Shown one piece after another: positions 24,330-36,474 of a stretch of DNA of 64,000 bases. Position numbers and translations under genes: made by a program. Within the stretch, counting starts at the first letter, position 1, and each line of letters begins with the position of its first letter. The notes beneath the pieces were generated by a model. That model was not told where the DNA came from, searched no databases, and worked only from the letters and a program-made list of their open reading frames with translations. Origin of the DNA: Rostratula benghalensis (lineage: Eukaryota > Chordata > Aves > Charadriiformes > Rostratulidae); contig VXAI01000199.1 in assembly GCA_013399305.1 (NCBI GenBank), positions 174,134 through 238,133 of the forward strand. Direction: 5' to 3'.

Positions 24330-25235
24330 GGACTGGTGCCACAGCCAGAGGTTTGGCTATGCAGACTGTGGGACGCAGTCTGAGAAATCAGGTCTATGCG
24401 GGGCTGATGGGGACCACTTGTCAGAGAAGGGAAGAGCATCTTTGGTCAGAGGCTTGCCAAGCTGGTGAACAGGGCTTTAAACTAAAGTTGTTTAGTTTGC
24501 TGGGGGAGGGAAACTTCAGTCTATCCCACTCCTACCAGTTGGATGCCAATATCAGTAATAGATGCCCAGAGCCTAGAGAAGTATCACAGATCAGAAGGAG
24601 AGCCCCTGGAGTACAGCACCAAAAGAATATCAGACACTCCAGCCAGGAAGTCAGCTTCACTGGAGGCCCAACTTAAATGCCTCTATGCAAATGCATGTAG
24701 CACGGGGAATAAATAAGAGAAGTTAGAGACATGTGCACGCTTCCAGGACTGTGATCTCATTGGCATCATGGAGACATTGTGGGGACAGCTTCTGTGACTA
24801 GAGTCTCACCACTGTGCCTGATAAGATCAGGAGTAGATCCTCCTGGAAAGGCACATAGGAAATAAAGAAATGATTGGTGACAGCCAGTATGGCTTCACAA
24901 AGGGCAAATTGTGCCTGATTCATTTGGTGGCCTTCTACGATGCCACCATTACAGTGTTGGTGGATAAGGGAAGAGCAACTGGTGTTATCTACCTGGACTT
25001 ATGCAAAGCATTTGACACTGTCCTGCATGACATCCTTGTCTATAAATTGGAGAGCCATGGATTTGATACATGGACCACTCTGTGGGTAAGGAATTGGCTG
25101 GATGGTGGCACTCAAAGAATTATGGTCAATGGTGTGATGTCCAAATTGAGACCACTGACAAGTGGTGTTCCTCAGGTGTCAGTATTGGCACTGGTGTGTT
25201 TAACATCTTTGTCAGGAACAGCCTGCAAGTGAGAC
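24330..25235 (+). mobile_element. CR1 LINE with internal deletion
   Basis: Sense-orientation CR1. The left part holds the 5' section before ORF2 and the start of the endonuclease region (GCCTCTATGCAAATGCATG and GACTGTGATCTCATTGGCAT near 24675–24770). It then jumps near 24800–24860 to reverse transcriptase: [30 protein letters not shown] and [10 protein letters not shown] between about 24885 and 25190. Most of the endonuclease is missing and the 3' end is absent, so the element is dead. The left boundary is approximate. Confidence 0.85.
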
Positions 25236-28200
25236 TGCCATTTCTACAGGCCTTAAGAGTCCTTGTAAAAAACAAGTAACAGCGTTAAAAATGTCCTTAT
25301 ATGCTTTGAAATGAAAAAGTAAAGAGCTTAAGCTTAAGAGAAGTTACTTCCATTATAGTTTTCACAGTTTAGCACCCGCTGTACAGACAATGAAGGACAA
25401 ACAAAGTAATCTCAACTGAAACAGCTTTTACAAAGCATTATTTCTCTGAGTGTCTCTAGTTGCATATACAGACAACTGAATCTGAAAAAAACACACAAAC
25501 AAAAAACCCCCGCAAAACCAGAAGTCTGTTGTATTTTTTGCTTTTTGTTCACATACTGATTTTTTTTTTCTTTTGGCTAGTAATTGTTGCACAAAAACTA
25601 TGACAATGATTTACAGTTTTCACCTCACTGTTCCTACGTGCCTTAATGAAAACTATTTATATGGCAGAATATCCAGAAAGGTAATTAGCAAGAGCCTTGC
25701 TTACTTTCTCCTTTACCTTCTGCTTCCAGCTCTGCTTCCGTTTCCACTTCCTTCAGAAAACCGCTATGGCCAGAGCAGGGAGCAGAGGAGCTGGATATCA
25801 CGAATATGCGTTGTGCCTCACACCAGAAAGATTCAAGAGTGGTTGTGTGAGCACTTTTGCTAAGCAGCCATCAAGGCTTTGTGCTTAATGGAGGAGCTTA
25901 TCTTCAAGGGCAGGAAAGAACTTAGGCTGTTTTTTTCCCCCCCACTAACTGAACAATATGTTACCAGCATTATGGGAACACCACAAGGTTACATTGCTGG
26001 CTTTGGTGTCCAAGTGATCACTAAGGACATGTTTGCATCATCAAGGCTATGAAACCGTGTGCTGCAGATATGCCTTCTAGGGCAAAGCCTAGCTTTCTTA
26101 CTGACAAGCCACGACTTGGCTCAAACTGATGTTAGGACATGTCCGCACGTGGAACACAATCCAGCCATTTTGTTAACTGATTTTTTTCTTCTTTCGAGAG
26201 CTTTTCTGCCACCCTTTAACCTAGCACACTTTTAGGAGCAGTTGCCATATGCTCCCAAGAAAACTTGACAGCAAATGAAAAGTTTCCTTTAGAGGAATCA
26301 CTTATTAAAGCAAGCCAGTTTTAAAATGTAGCAGACCTCGAATAATTCCTGTTCTGGACCATCTTCAAATGGCTCATCACAATCACTTAACACTGATTAA
26401 TGAGATAGAAACCTCATCACCTTTTATCTCTGCAGCTGCCCGCCTGCAGAGCCATTTGTATTCGTCAGAGCAGTCTCTTAACAAGAAAAGTAAAACTAAC
26501 AACCCATGCTATCCAGGCACTGCCACAATGTAAGCAAAGTCCTTCCATCTTGTGGTGGATGGCATTTAGCTCTTTCCTGCCCGAGGAGTCACAGAAAAAC
26601 ATAGATCTTTAATTTGGTTCCCTTTTCTCCCCTAACAGCCTCCCCACTGCTCCGAGCCAAGCGGATTTTGAACATAAAACACTAAAACAGTTCTGAAGTC
26701 TGTCGTTGAATCAGCAAAGTCTGCACTGCTTAACCATATAGACATGGTCTCAAACACTGTAAGAACCAGACGGTTCTTGCTTTTGCTGGGAAAAAAAGTA
26801 ACAATGCTGGTTTTAAAAGAGGGTTTATTTTTTCTGCAGCCTTTGGCGAGAGCTGACATGCAGAATAGTCAGCATTCCACACTTTCTGCCCACGAGCAAG
26901 TGTGAGATGGCTCCAAGATGTCGTTCTTCTCTGTACTGTAGAAGTTTTCTAATGAGAAGCTTAACTGGAGAAAACTGGAGATGCTGAAGCACACAAAGCC
27001 CTTAGAGAGGAACTTTGTAAAACAAAGTGGAAGTGGAATTAAATCAGGCTGCATTGGAAATGCAGGAACATACAGCAATGAACATAGTAACAAATTTATT
27101 TCTGTAGACTGTTTCAAACAAATTGTGAAAAACTTAAGCATACTGCATTTTCCCACAAACCTCATCCCATGGCTGCTATCAATAGATGTTCTTCAGCCCA
27201 CTTGATTAGCCACTGGTCAAGTCATTTGTCTTCATAAACTTTCAGACATATTATTAGTAGAGTTTTAAAAATTCTTCTCATAATAAAGCATATACAGAAA
27301 TATTTACGGAGGCATGTTTCTGCCTGCTTTTTTTGATGCACGCTGCATCAATTTTCTGCCAGAAGTAAAAACGTTGCCTGCATTCAGTGATTAGCTGGGA
27401 GGGGGGAGAAAGGAGGAAGGAATTGGATAAATGCATTTCAATGCTCTTCTACCACCAGAAAGAAAAGTATAATTATCTAAACCAGATGTGAGGAAAAAAC
27501 TAGAGGCACACAAATATGATCATTCTGATATCTATTTGGTGTCTACCACTCAAAATTTTTTAAGTGCTGAAAATTCAAATGCATTTTTGATAAAAACAGA
27601 TCATTTTTATAACCAAGGCACAGATCTCAAAACAGATAAAGTTCTGCCCTATGCCACACTACCTTTGAACCTAAAGGCCTGTTGGTATTCCTTTCTTCTT
27701 TTGGAGCTTCCTGGATAATTTACCCTTTCCTTTTCCCCTTTTTCATCTTGCATTTTCTCCTTTCTGATACCCTTTTCCCTTTTTGTTTCATTTGCACACT
27801 CATACCCACTACGTGTGGTCGGCCGGTACATCTAGAGCAGTGTTTCAGTTCATACCAGGAACGCTCAGCTAAAATCATTCACTTGATGATCCATCCCTCC
27901 TCACCATGGTTTGGCTCACCTAATGGACTGCACAAGATGGACTGCATCCTATCAGACTGGATGGGAGGAAACACTCAGAAGCTAGTGAGCAGTCAGTGTC
28001 TGGGATGGAACTAAAGCTTGTCTGAAGTGAAACTGCTGAGACGTGTACAGCGTGGACTTCAAGTCCTCAGCACAAAGTATTTTACTCTGCGAAACCACCT
28101 CCCACAGTGTTTCACCAAGTCCTAACTAAACAACAGGCTTCCATTTGAGGAGCCACACACCCAAGGTTGTTCTGTGTCCTGTGAAAGCATCTGCTGGTTT

Positions 28201-30235
28201 TCATATCAGTCTTGTGGTGATTACACACATCTTTGACATTCTTAGCCTCCCTTTGCACTTGTTGACCACTGGGCTCCCCAGCACACCACTGATAGTCTCT
28301 CGTTGTCCTTGGTCCTCCCCCTCCAAGAAGGCTTTGGCTCAGTTTCCCTGACCTCCATGGATAGGTCTTTTTTTTTTAACCTTCCCACTTAGAAAGAATT
28401 TCATTCCTAACCAATCCAAGTCCTCCTCCTTCCACCCAAATCCTTTGTTTGGGCTGGAGTAAATGATGGCCTTTCAGCACAGCCATAACCACGCACTTCG
28501 CTTTTGCTATGTCATTGTGCTGTTCTTCCCAGCTTCTTCCTCAAAATATTCTGTGAATTCTCTGCAAACAGAGAGTATTTGAAATCCTACCGGCTGCTCC
28601 TTGATTGGTTTGGTCACAGGCTCCACTGACTGCAGTGAAGCTGCTCCCAGCAGCTGCTCGTGGACAGACAGGAGGTCTCTGTGCACGAAGCAGGGCAGAG
28701 GACGGCGTTGTGACCCCTGGAACCCAAGTTACCGAAAAGACTCCTTTTCACAGCACAAAGAATTGATCTTTCATTGGACAGCAGAATAACACTGGCTTGT
28801 TTTCAGGAAAGAAGTAGCCCTGTTTGGGTTGAAAAGCAAAAATGTTTTCAGTCTCTGCACAATCAGGCTTTTAGAGGAGTTCACACAAATAGCCCCAAGT
28901 GAAAAGTACTTAATCCTTCCCCATTTAGACCGTTGCAAGGCCATGGGGAGATTTCCCTCTCCGTAAGAAAATCTCCATCCCTCAGCGAGCTGTGGAGCAA
29001 AACGGCAGAATTTGAATAACAAGGGCTGGGGGGAGGTGATCTGGTTTCCCGTCCAGCTCCTCTTCCTCAGATGACCTGCCTTCAGGCTGGGGCTCAGCAC
29101 CAAGCTGCTGCTTCTTCGAATCTTTCTTCAGTCTCCTGCAAAATACCTTCATCTCTCTTATCTCTCTTCCTCTGTGCCAGGCTCCAGCATTTTTTTGTTT
29201 TGTTTTGTTTTGTTTTGGGTTTTTTTTGTTAAACTCACTTCTTAGTCTTGCTTGGGACCAGGAGTGGTGTGGGAAGCTCAAAAGACAGCTGAGACCAGCA
29301 GGACCACTTGCCTCCTTGCACAGATGTGGACTGGCCTGCTGCTTGCAGAAACAGGACTGAAGCTGCTATCAGTTTCTCTCCGATTGTTGCAACTTCAGCA
29401 TCATTCTGGTAACTCTTGGCTGCCCAAGGCTATCTCCAAAAATCACTGCAACTTCAAAATTTCATCGCTGGTAGAAGGGTTGTGCTTAATCCAACACACA
29501 TGCCTTTTGGCATCTGCCCCAGTGCATTGGGTTTGTAATACGTGTCATTAGTAAGCATCAGAAATTTAACAAGAACAATTCGGAGCAAAATGAAAGGCAC
29601 CTCTGGTATTCAGTCTCTGAAATTTTACTCTCAAATGAAATTACCAGCAGAGAAAGCATAACAAAACCATATAAAATGCTGGAACACTTAATCCAGCATC
29701 CTCCAACACAACCATCCAGCAGTGCACAATTTTTGATGTGTATACACTCCTCATTAACAAAATCCTATAATTTAAAAAACTAGATATGCTCTGATACTAA
29801 CTAATAAAGTTAGTCCTATACATTTGGCTATTTTTTTTTTAAATGTATTTTTTATCTGTAATAAGCACATTTACAAGCTGGCATTTCTCTGGAACTGATT
29901 AAAGACCTCATGTTGTCACCACATCCATAAGACCAGTCGAACAGACACACGCTTCTTTTCACACGTGGCAGAGCGGTAGGCTTGCTGACAAGTGGACAAA
30001 GAAATCTAGTGAAGTATGTGCAGATGGGAGTGAAAACTGGGGGATTAGTTTGAAAAGAGACATTCTGAAAGTTGAGTCTATGAGCTACACTTTTTTTTTT
30101 TTTTTAAATGTTAATTTATTTTCCTAAATGCATTATCAGAAAGGTGACGGGAATGTTTCATTTCATTTTTGTCACATCTTTATAGTTCACATTTTATTTG
30201 TGTATGTTTCATATTTATCCATCACATCATTGGCC
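25236..30235. other. intergenic DNA, no gene seen
   Basis: About 5 kb without a recognisable gene. Frames of 90–120 codons occur near 25570, 27680 and 28770–29280 but show no domain, no bounded exon structure and overlapping frames on the other strand. A (GTTTT)n microsatellite lies at 29197–29218 and T-runs near 28372 and 30093. Confidence 0.45.
29197..29218. repeat. (GTTTT)n microsatellite
   Basis: Four perfect GTTTT units followed by GG, preceded by a T run. Simple sequence. Confidence 0.85.
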
Positions 30236-30843
30236 TTCTCAGGTGGCCAAGAAAGCCAATGGCATCCTGGCTTGAGAAGTATGGAGGTGATTGTGCCCCA
30301 GTAACTCAGTACTGGTGAGGCCACACCTTGAGAATTGTGTCCAGTTTTGGGCACCTCAGTACAAGAGAGAAACCAAGGAGCTGGAGGGAGTACAGAGGAG
30401 GGCAACGAAGCTGGTAAAGGGCCTGGAGAATAAATCTTATGAAGAGCGATTGAAGGAGCTGGGACTGTTGAGTTTGAGGAAGAGGAGGCTGAGGGGAGAC
30501 CTCATTGCTCTCTACAACTGCTTGAAAGGGCGTTGTAGAGAGGTTGGTGCTGGTCCCTTCTCACAGGTGATTAGCGATAGAACAAGAAGGAATGGCCTCA
30601 ATTTAGGCTGAACATTAGGAGATAATTTTTCTCAGAAAGAGTGGTCAGGCACTGGAATAGGCTGCCCAGGGAGGGGGTGGAGTACCCATCCTTGAATGAG
30701 TTTAGGAGTCATTTAGATGTGGTGTCAGGGTATATGGTGTAGGGGAGGACTTTACAGAATAGGGATGATGGTTGGACTTGATGATCCCAAGGTTGGACTT
30801 GATGATCCCAAGGGTCTCTTCTAACCTGAATGATTGTATGATC
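30236..30843 (+). mobile_element. CR1 LINE 3' region, sense
   Basis: The C-terminal end of CR1 ORF2 is readable: [18 protein letters not shown], then [18 protein letters not shown] and [13 protein letters not shown] (about 30317–30530). The typical 3' UTR and a terminal ATGATTGTATGATC follow. The 21-bp motif GGTTGGACTTGATGATCCCAA is tandemly doubled at 30770–30811. It has no internal promoter or intact ORF. Confidence 0.92.
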
Positions 30844-33800
30844 CATGAGTATGCTGCCATCAAGACAAGCTAGCACCATGGATCCCCAAACCAGGACCAT
30901 CAGCTCGTTCTGTGAGGTGCTCTGTCATTGCCCCACGCTCCTGTAACATATATGGAGACCCTCTGTTTCCCTGTCCTGGCATCAAAAGGTGCCTCACAGC
31001 TTCATTCAGTCAATTTCTGCACGTTCCAGAATTCACAACCACTTTGTCTATGGCGTACTGGAGGTCCAGTGGGGCATGCAGCCCCACAGCAGCCAAGGTC
31101 TTGTGAGGGTCCTGCGACAGCCTGCAGCAGAAGTGTGAAAAACAAACTCAGTGCCTTGGTATGTAAACAGCATAAAGGAAGGACCTGCTTGAGCTTACTA
31201 GGAGCCAGGCAGGGGAATGGAAGTGTAATTATGTCTAGGAATGAGTGAGTGATGGTAAGGGAACTTTGGTGTGCAAAGTCACCAGTACTGAGCACTGCTG
31301 TTGGTGTACATGGCCACATATGGCCATGTCACAAATTTGGGTGCAGAAACTAGAAAAGGTAATGAGGTGTGGGTGCTGAGAGGAGCTCAGCAAGTAAAGG
31401 AAGACGCAAGGATGGCAAAACAGTCAGCATAAATTAAGAAAAAAATAGGGAGGGAATAAGATACGAACTCAGAGGAAAACGGAATGTGGACCCTCCAGCA
31501 GCAGGAGCACAGTTGCTTGCAGACAGCAGTAATGCTGACCTGCATGTGTCAGCCCACTGGGATGCTAGAGGGACCTTCCTTGGATAAGCCACCATCAGGT
31601 CTGTGTCCATCAGATTTGATGTGGGAAGGAATTGACTTGCAACTCCACACTAACAGAATTGTAATTTGACTGTGATCACGCATCTATGTGTTTCACTGGA
31701 CTTCAGACCTATAATTAAGAATTTCATAGTCATGTCTAGTACTCTGTGTTGTTATTTAATTACAGGGTGGTTTATCAAATTGCCTAGATCACTGATAATT
31801 TTGATGTCCTACCCCTTTCTTCTAGTGTGAGCATTAATCAACAAGTATGTTAATCAGTTTGCATCAGCAACCTCTCCAGGCTCCAACATGCAGGGGAAGT
31901 GTTGGACCCTGGCAGTAACAATGCTAAAAGCAAACTAAGCCCAAACATTCCTCAGCCTGCTAGTGGCCAATTCTCCATCAAAACCTGGTACAAGGTTGAC
32001 TGGTGACTACGTATTTTCCAGGCTCTTCATACTCTGTGTGGTTTGTCTGTGGAGCTGCCTGTGGCTACTAAAAAAAAATAAATATAAATCCCAAATGCCA
32101 GAAGGTACTTCCCCCAGAATCTAGCTTATCAGAAATCACTTCTAAATACTGCTGTCATAGAGACAGGCAAGGGGACGTCAGCAGGAGACAAAGTGACTCA
32201 GGAATAATCTGCAGTGAGGAGGCAGCCTGAGACAAGAGAAACCTCAGCAAGGACAACTGCTTTATGTCCCTGTGGATGAATGTGGAAGGTTGAAACTGCA
32301 GTTTCATCAGTCAGCTACACCACTGAACATACTAGCAGAAATATCAAATTACTGTATGTATAGGCTGCAGTACTAAATTTCAGTATTCCCTGGCCTGTAA
32401 TTTCTTATGCTGCTGCTTCTACTAAAAACCAGAAATCTGGCAACTGTTAGTCATATTTCACTGAAGCTGGAAAAGGAACTCTGTTGCACTATAAACAGAC
32501 AATTTTCTAAACGGAAGAGAAGCTGGCATGGAAATTTCAGGAATTCAGTTTTGGCTCTTCTACATTTTCAAACATTTTGGCTTATTGTTAGATACAGGTT
32601 ATGGATGAAGCTTCAGACATTTGCCTTTGAGATACCACTGATTCGCAGCACCAACCTTTAACTCGGACACTTGGCCAAAAAAACCTTAAGTAATTTTAAG
32701 TAATTACCATTGCTTATATGTCTACGTTCCTCTCTCTTAAAAGTCCTTGCTTCTTTGCTACAGATAGATGTTTCTACAAAAAGTCCTCACTGTCCATCTT
32801 GTTTCAAGTAAAGGATCTGCTGCCATTAATTTTAACCCATGTGCTAGTCCCTATAGATGCATCTTCCTGACACCTAAAATTTTCTTTCTGGGGTTTGTAT
32901 GTTAGCACATCCATAGTTTCACTTGCGAATCTGGGGCCACCTTTAAGCTCTTGCATGCCTCTGCTCTCACAGTGGCATTTATTCAGCCCCTACTTATATA
33001 TGAGCCATTGGAGAACTGACCAGATGATGCCATGAGGAACATCAGTAGAAGCTGGCCTGGTCCAAGCAGGTGGTTGGACCCACCACCCTCCAGAGGTCAC
33101 TGTCCACCTCAGCTCTTCTCTAGTTCTTAGCACCAGTGACTGAAGCCTGCCTGGACTGCAGCATCGCAGGACACAGTGGGCTTGCAGGGACCTGGGGAGG
33201 TCTCCAATCCAGCCCAGAGCAGGCTCAGCCATGGGGTCAGACCAGGCTCCGGCTTTTACCCTGTGGGGGCTGGAAACCCTCCAAGGAGGGAAATGGCACC
33301 ACCTCCTTGGGCCCTGGTCCTGCCCAGCTATTCTCACAGGAAAAACACTGTCTCACATCTGCAGCCCCTCTGGTCCTGCCAGCTCACTGCCCAGATCTGA
33401 GAATAGGAGAAGAAATCTTTCAAAAGCTTATTCCCAGGAGAGACTGGGGCGTAGATGTCCCGACACTCTGCATTTGTGTATCATACTGGTGGCTCAGGGT
33501 CAAGAACGTTACCAAAATGTGCATTTTGCTCTGAAATAAAACTGACATTACAACATGTTGATATATAGACCAGGAATATCCTCTGCGGTCTAAACAAGAA
33601 AGACATTCCAACAGATGTTTCTGTGCTTCCTCTATAGATATACAAATACCAGGAATCAAGATCAAGGAAAAAGTGCTATTAAAAATGCTCTAAATCATTA
33701 CTCCCCTTCCAAATCCAACTGGAAGAAATATTCACTGTCTGCTAGTTGCAGGTCAACTCCTTAAAACATTTTTGTATTCTCACATATGGGATTAGAACTT

Positions 33801-34828
33801 TGCAAAAGTAGAGGCTAAATTCTTATTTGAGCACATCAGAGGCACAGCAGGTTACACCAGTCTCATCTTGTAATGAGTAAGTCCGTAACACAGACAGAGG
33901 AAGTAAGTAACATACAACTTTCTATCAATGACAGTCTCCAACTTGCCATTTCAGCAAAGCTTTTAATAAAAAAAAAAAAAAAAGGTGTAAAGTTTCTTCT
34001 TTAATTTGAAGGATGAAAGACAATGATTCTATCAGATACAGAACAGAAATTCAATGAAAAATATCGGCAATTGGAAAATTGTGCATGAATTTTATTATAA
34101 TACTTCTGTTTCCTGAGCAAGATTTACAACACAACATGCAGATGCATTTAGTAATTTACTTCACTCTACATTCTGCACTTGTGACAGTTGTGCAACAACA
34201 GTAGCAACTGAGAAAGTTTCCAGCTTTTAGTAATTTTAAAAAGTGACATCTTCAGTAAACAAACAGAGCTTTACTTTTAGTAGTGTCAGTATTAAGTATC
34301 CAATGCCTATCAAGCTGAAGAATTAATTTCAGTAGCACGTCTAAAGCTTTTAAGACTTCAACACAACTTCTACATGAGAAGTTTCAGCAGTGTTTTTTCA
34401 CAATCTTAGACACGAGACAATCTTAGACATTTTTTTCACAATCTTTTTCACAACATGAGAGTAAAATCTTAGCACAATTAGGCTCCTTTCTGATCGACAA
34501 ACAGAATCTCAGCACATATACTTTATGTCAGCATAATTCTGACAAGTTCTTTTGATGAAGTGCTGAGTTATTGCAAGAGTCCTACATTCATGTACAGCAA
34601 ACATGTACATGTTCCACAAAATGTAATTACTTATTCAACCAGGTAACACTGACAACGTTCATTTAAAAAAAAAAAAAAAAAAAGATACTCAGCTGGGGCT
34701 CAATTTCACATCCTTCTGACACTCTATATGTTTAATTTTTCTTTCAGGAAATCCAAGGGCATTCTGGACATCCAAACAAAGGAAAATGCTCATTTTAAAA
34801 TTTAAGTATTGGCCATTTTGGGAAAAGT
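30844..34828. other. intergenic DNA downstream of C9orf72
   Basis: No gene is recognised. A-runs lie at about 33969–33983 and T/A simple stretches elsewhere. Overlapping frames at 31000–31300 and 33000–33540 run open on both strands and in several frames, as GC-richer non-coding DNA does. The far right may include extra 3' UTR if the distal poly(A) site near 34091 is used. Confidence 0.45.
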
Positions 34829-34834
34829 TTTATT
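34829..34834 (-). terminator. C9orf72: candidate C9orf72 polyadenylation signal
   Basis: AATAAA on the minus strand about 1.46 kb after the C9orf72 stop codon. A second AATAAA lies at 34091–34096. Either would give a 3' UTR similar in size to the human one. Which is used cannot be told from sequence alone. Confidence 0.35.
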
Positions 34835-36287
34835 AACTTTTACAGTTCACTGCATGGAAGAGACACTAAAAAGTTGTTTGCCAAGGAATGCTATAAGCAA
34901 TTTAAGTAATAAAGCAGCCATGGCTTTTCCAATCACAAGTGCAGCTCTTCCACAGTGAATAAATTTAGGTTCCACTAAAACATGACACAAATATACTCCT
35001 GTGTTTGCCCAAAAAGAGAAGAAATATAACAACATGTGGTGCAGATGTACCACTGATTTCAATGTAACACACACCAATCATGTGTGAGAACTCAAAAAAA
35101 ATGGGTTTGGATTAAACAGATATCACACCATTCTTACATGCCACTGAGAAAGAGAGGTTGAGGAAAACAAGTGGAATAACTGTTTCTATTTTCAAGCAAA
35201 GCAAAGTTGGGTATTTGCTAAAATGAACTAAGAAGACTGGCAAGATTATTGGCTAGCATTCACTTAGTAAAATGCTAATCACATTAGCTCATAGTTGTGC
35301 TCATCACTGAATGATTATTAAATATATTAATGGAGATGTAATAAATAAATAAATTACTGTTTTATCTTTCAGTTTGGCTGTCACATTTATGTTCTTTGGG
35401 AAGGTCTAATACTTTAATCTGAACGTTATTCTAACTGACAATGGAAAAAACAGCAGCAGTTTACAGACAGGAAGACTAACAACTGCTGCTGAATGACACA
35501 AGTCTTCTCTTTTGTGTTTTGAAAGAGCTCAATTATGCCGCATCACTGAACACTTCATTGTAGGATGACCCAAGAGAGTACCCTGCTCGGCACTTACATG
35601 CACAAAGCTGCTTAAATAATAACCCGATTCCCACTTGAAGAGTGCTGTTATTTAAGTTGCTAATAGTCAAGAGTTTGCCCACAAGAACAGTACTTTGTAG
35701 TATATTAAAAATCCTAAACACCTTTAAATGCGCTAAATGAAGGAGCCAGTAGTGTTCAAAAGGGATGAGGGAAGACCTATTGCAGTTTGGTACCTCATAC
35801 ATAAGAACAAATGCTGGTAAGAACTCCTTGAAACTCCTGCAAGGTCCCTATTTCACAGCCTCCATGATCAGAGAGGACACATATTGTTTTCCGTGGAAAC
35901 ACTAAAAATGCTAACATAGGAGAACAGGGAAAAATGTGACACGTACCTGAATAAAGTGTCTTGGAAAAGAAAATTCAAATGTTTCCCTTTATCGTATGCC
36001 AAAACATGTTTGAATTTATCCACTGAAACTGTATGGGAAAGGAACCTCTGATAACATTTACTGTTAAAAAAGCATACAAAAGAGATGGATTCATTAAAAT
36101 CATGCTTGCCTAGCTAAGCTGATACACCCTCTGGCAAGTCTCCTCCTCTTTCAGGCAGACTGCAGTGGTACTCTGCTCCCAATGCTCCATCCTCAGTCAA
36201 GTCAATGATTGTCACAAGTGTGGCGGTCACACTGACAGATTTTGTGCCATGCAAGACTGCAATATTAGGCGATAGCAGTGGAGAACT

Positions 36288-36474
36288 TTAAAACGTCATG
36301 AGCATATCCCGTTCTTGTAGGCTAGTGTACAACGGCCTCCCAAAAACAAAGGAATGTAGACCTGGTTTAATCTTCTCAGCCAAAGCCATTATTATGTTAA
36401 GATCGCCCTCTGTTGTTAAGTTAAGATCTATCTTTAAGCTACGAAGAGACTTAAAAGGTTTTTTTCCTTTTTGC
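36288..36474 (-). CDS. C9orf72: C9orf72 exon 11, coding part
   Basis: Begins after TTTCTTGCAG and supplies the last base of the split T420 codon, then [17 protein letters not shown] and the conserved C-terminus ending QERDMLMTF and TAA (stop 36288–36290). Residues 420–481, end of the DENN module. Confidence 0.97.
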
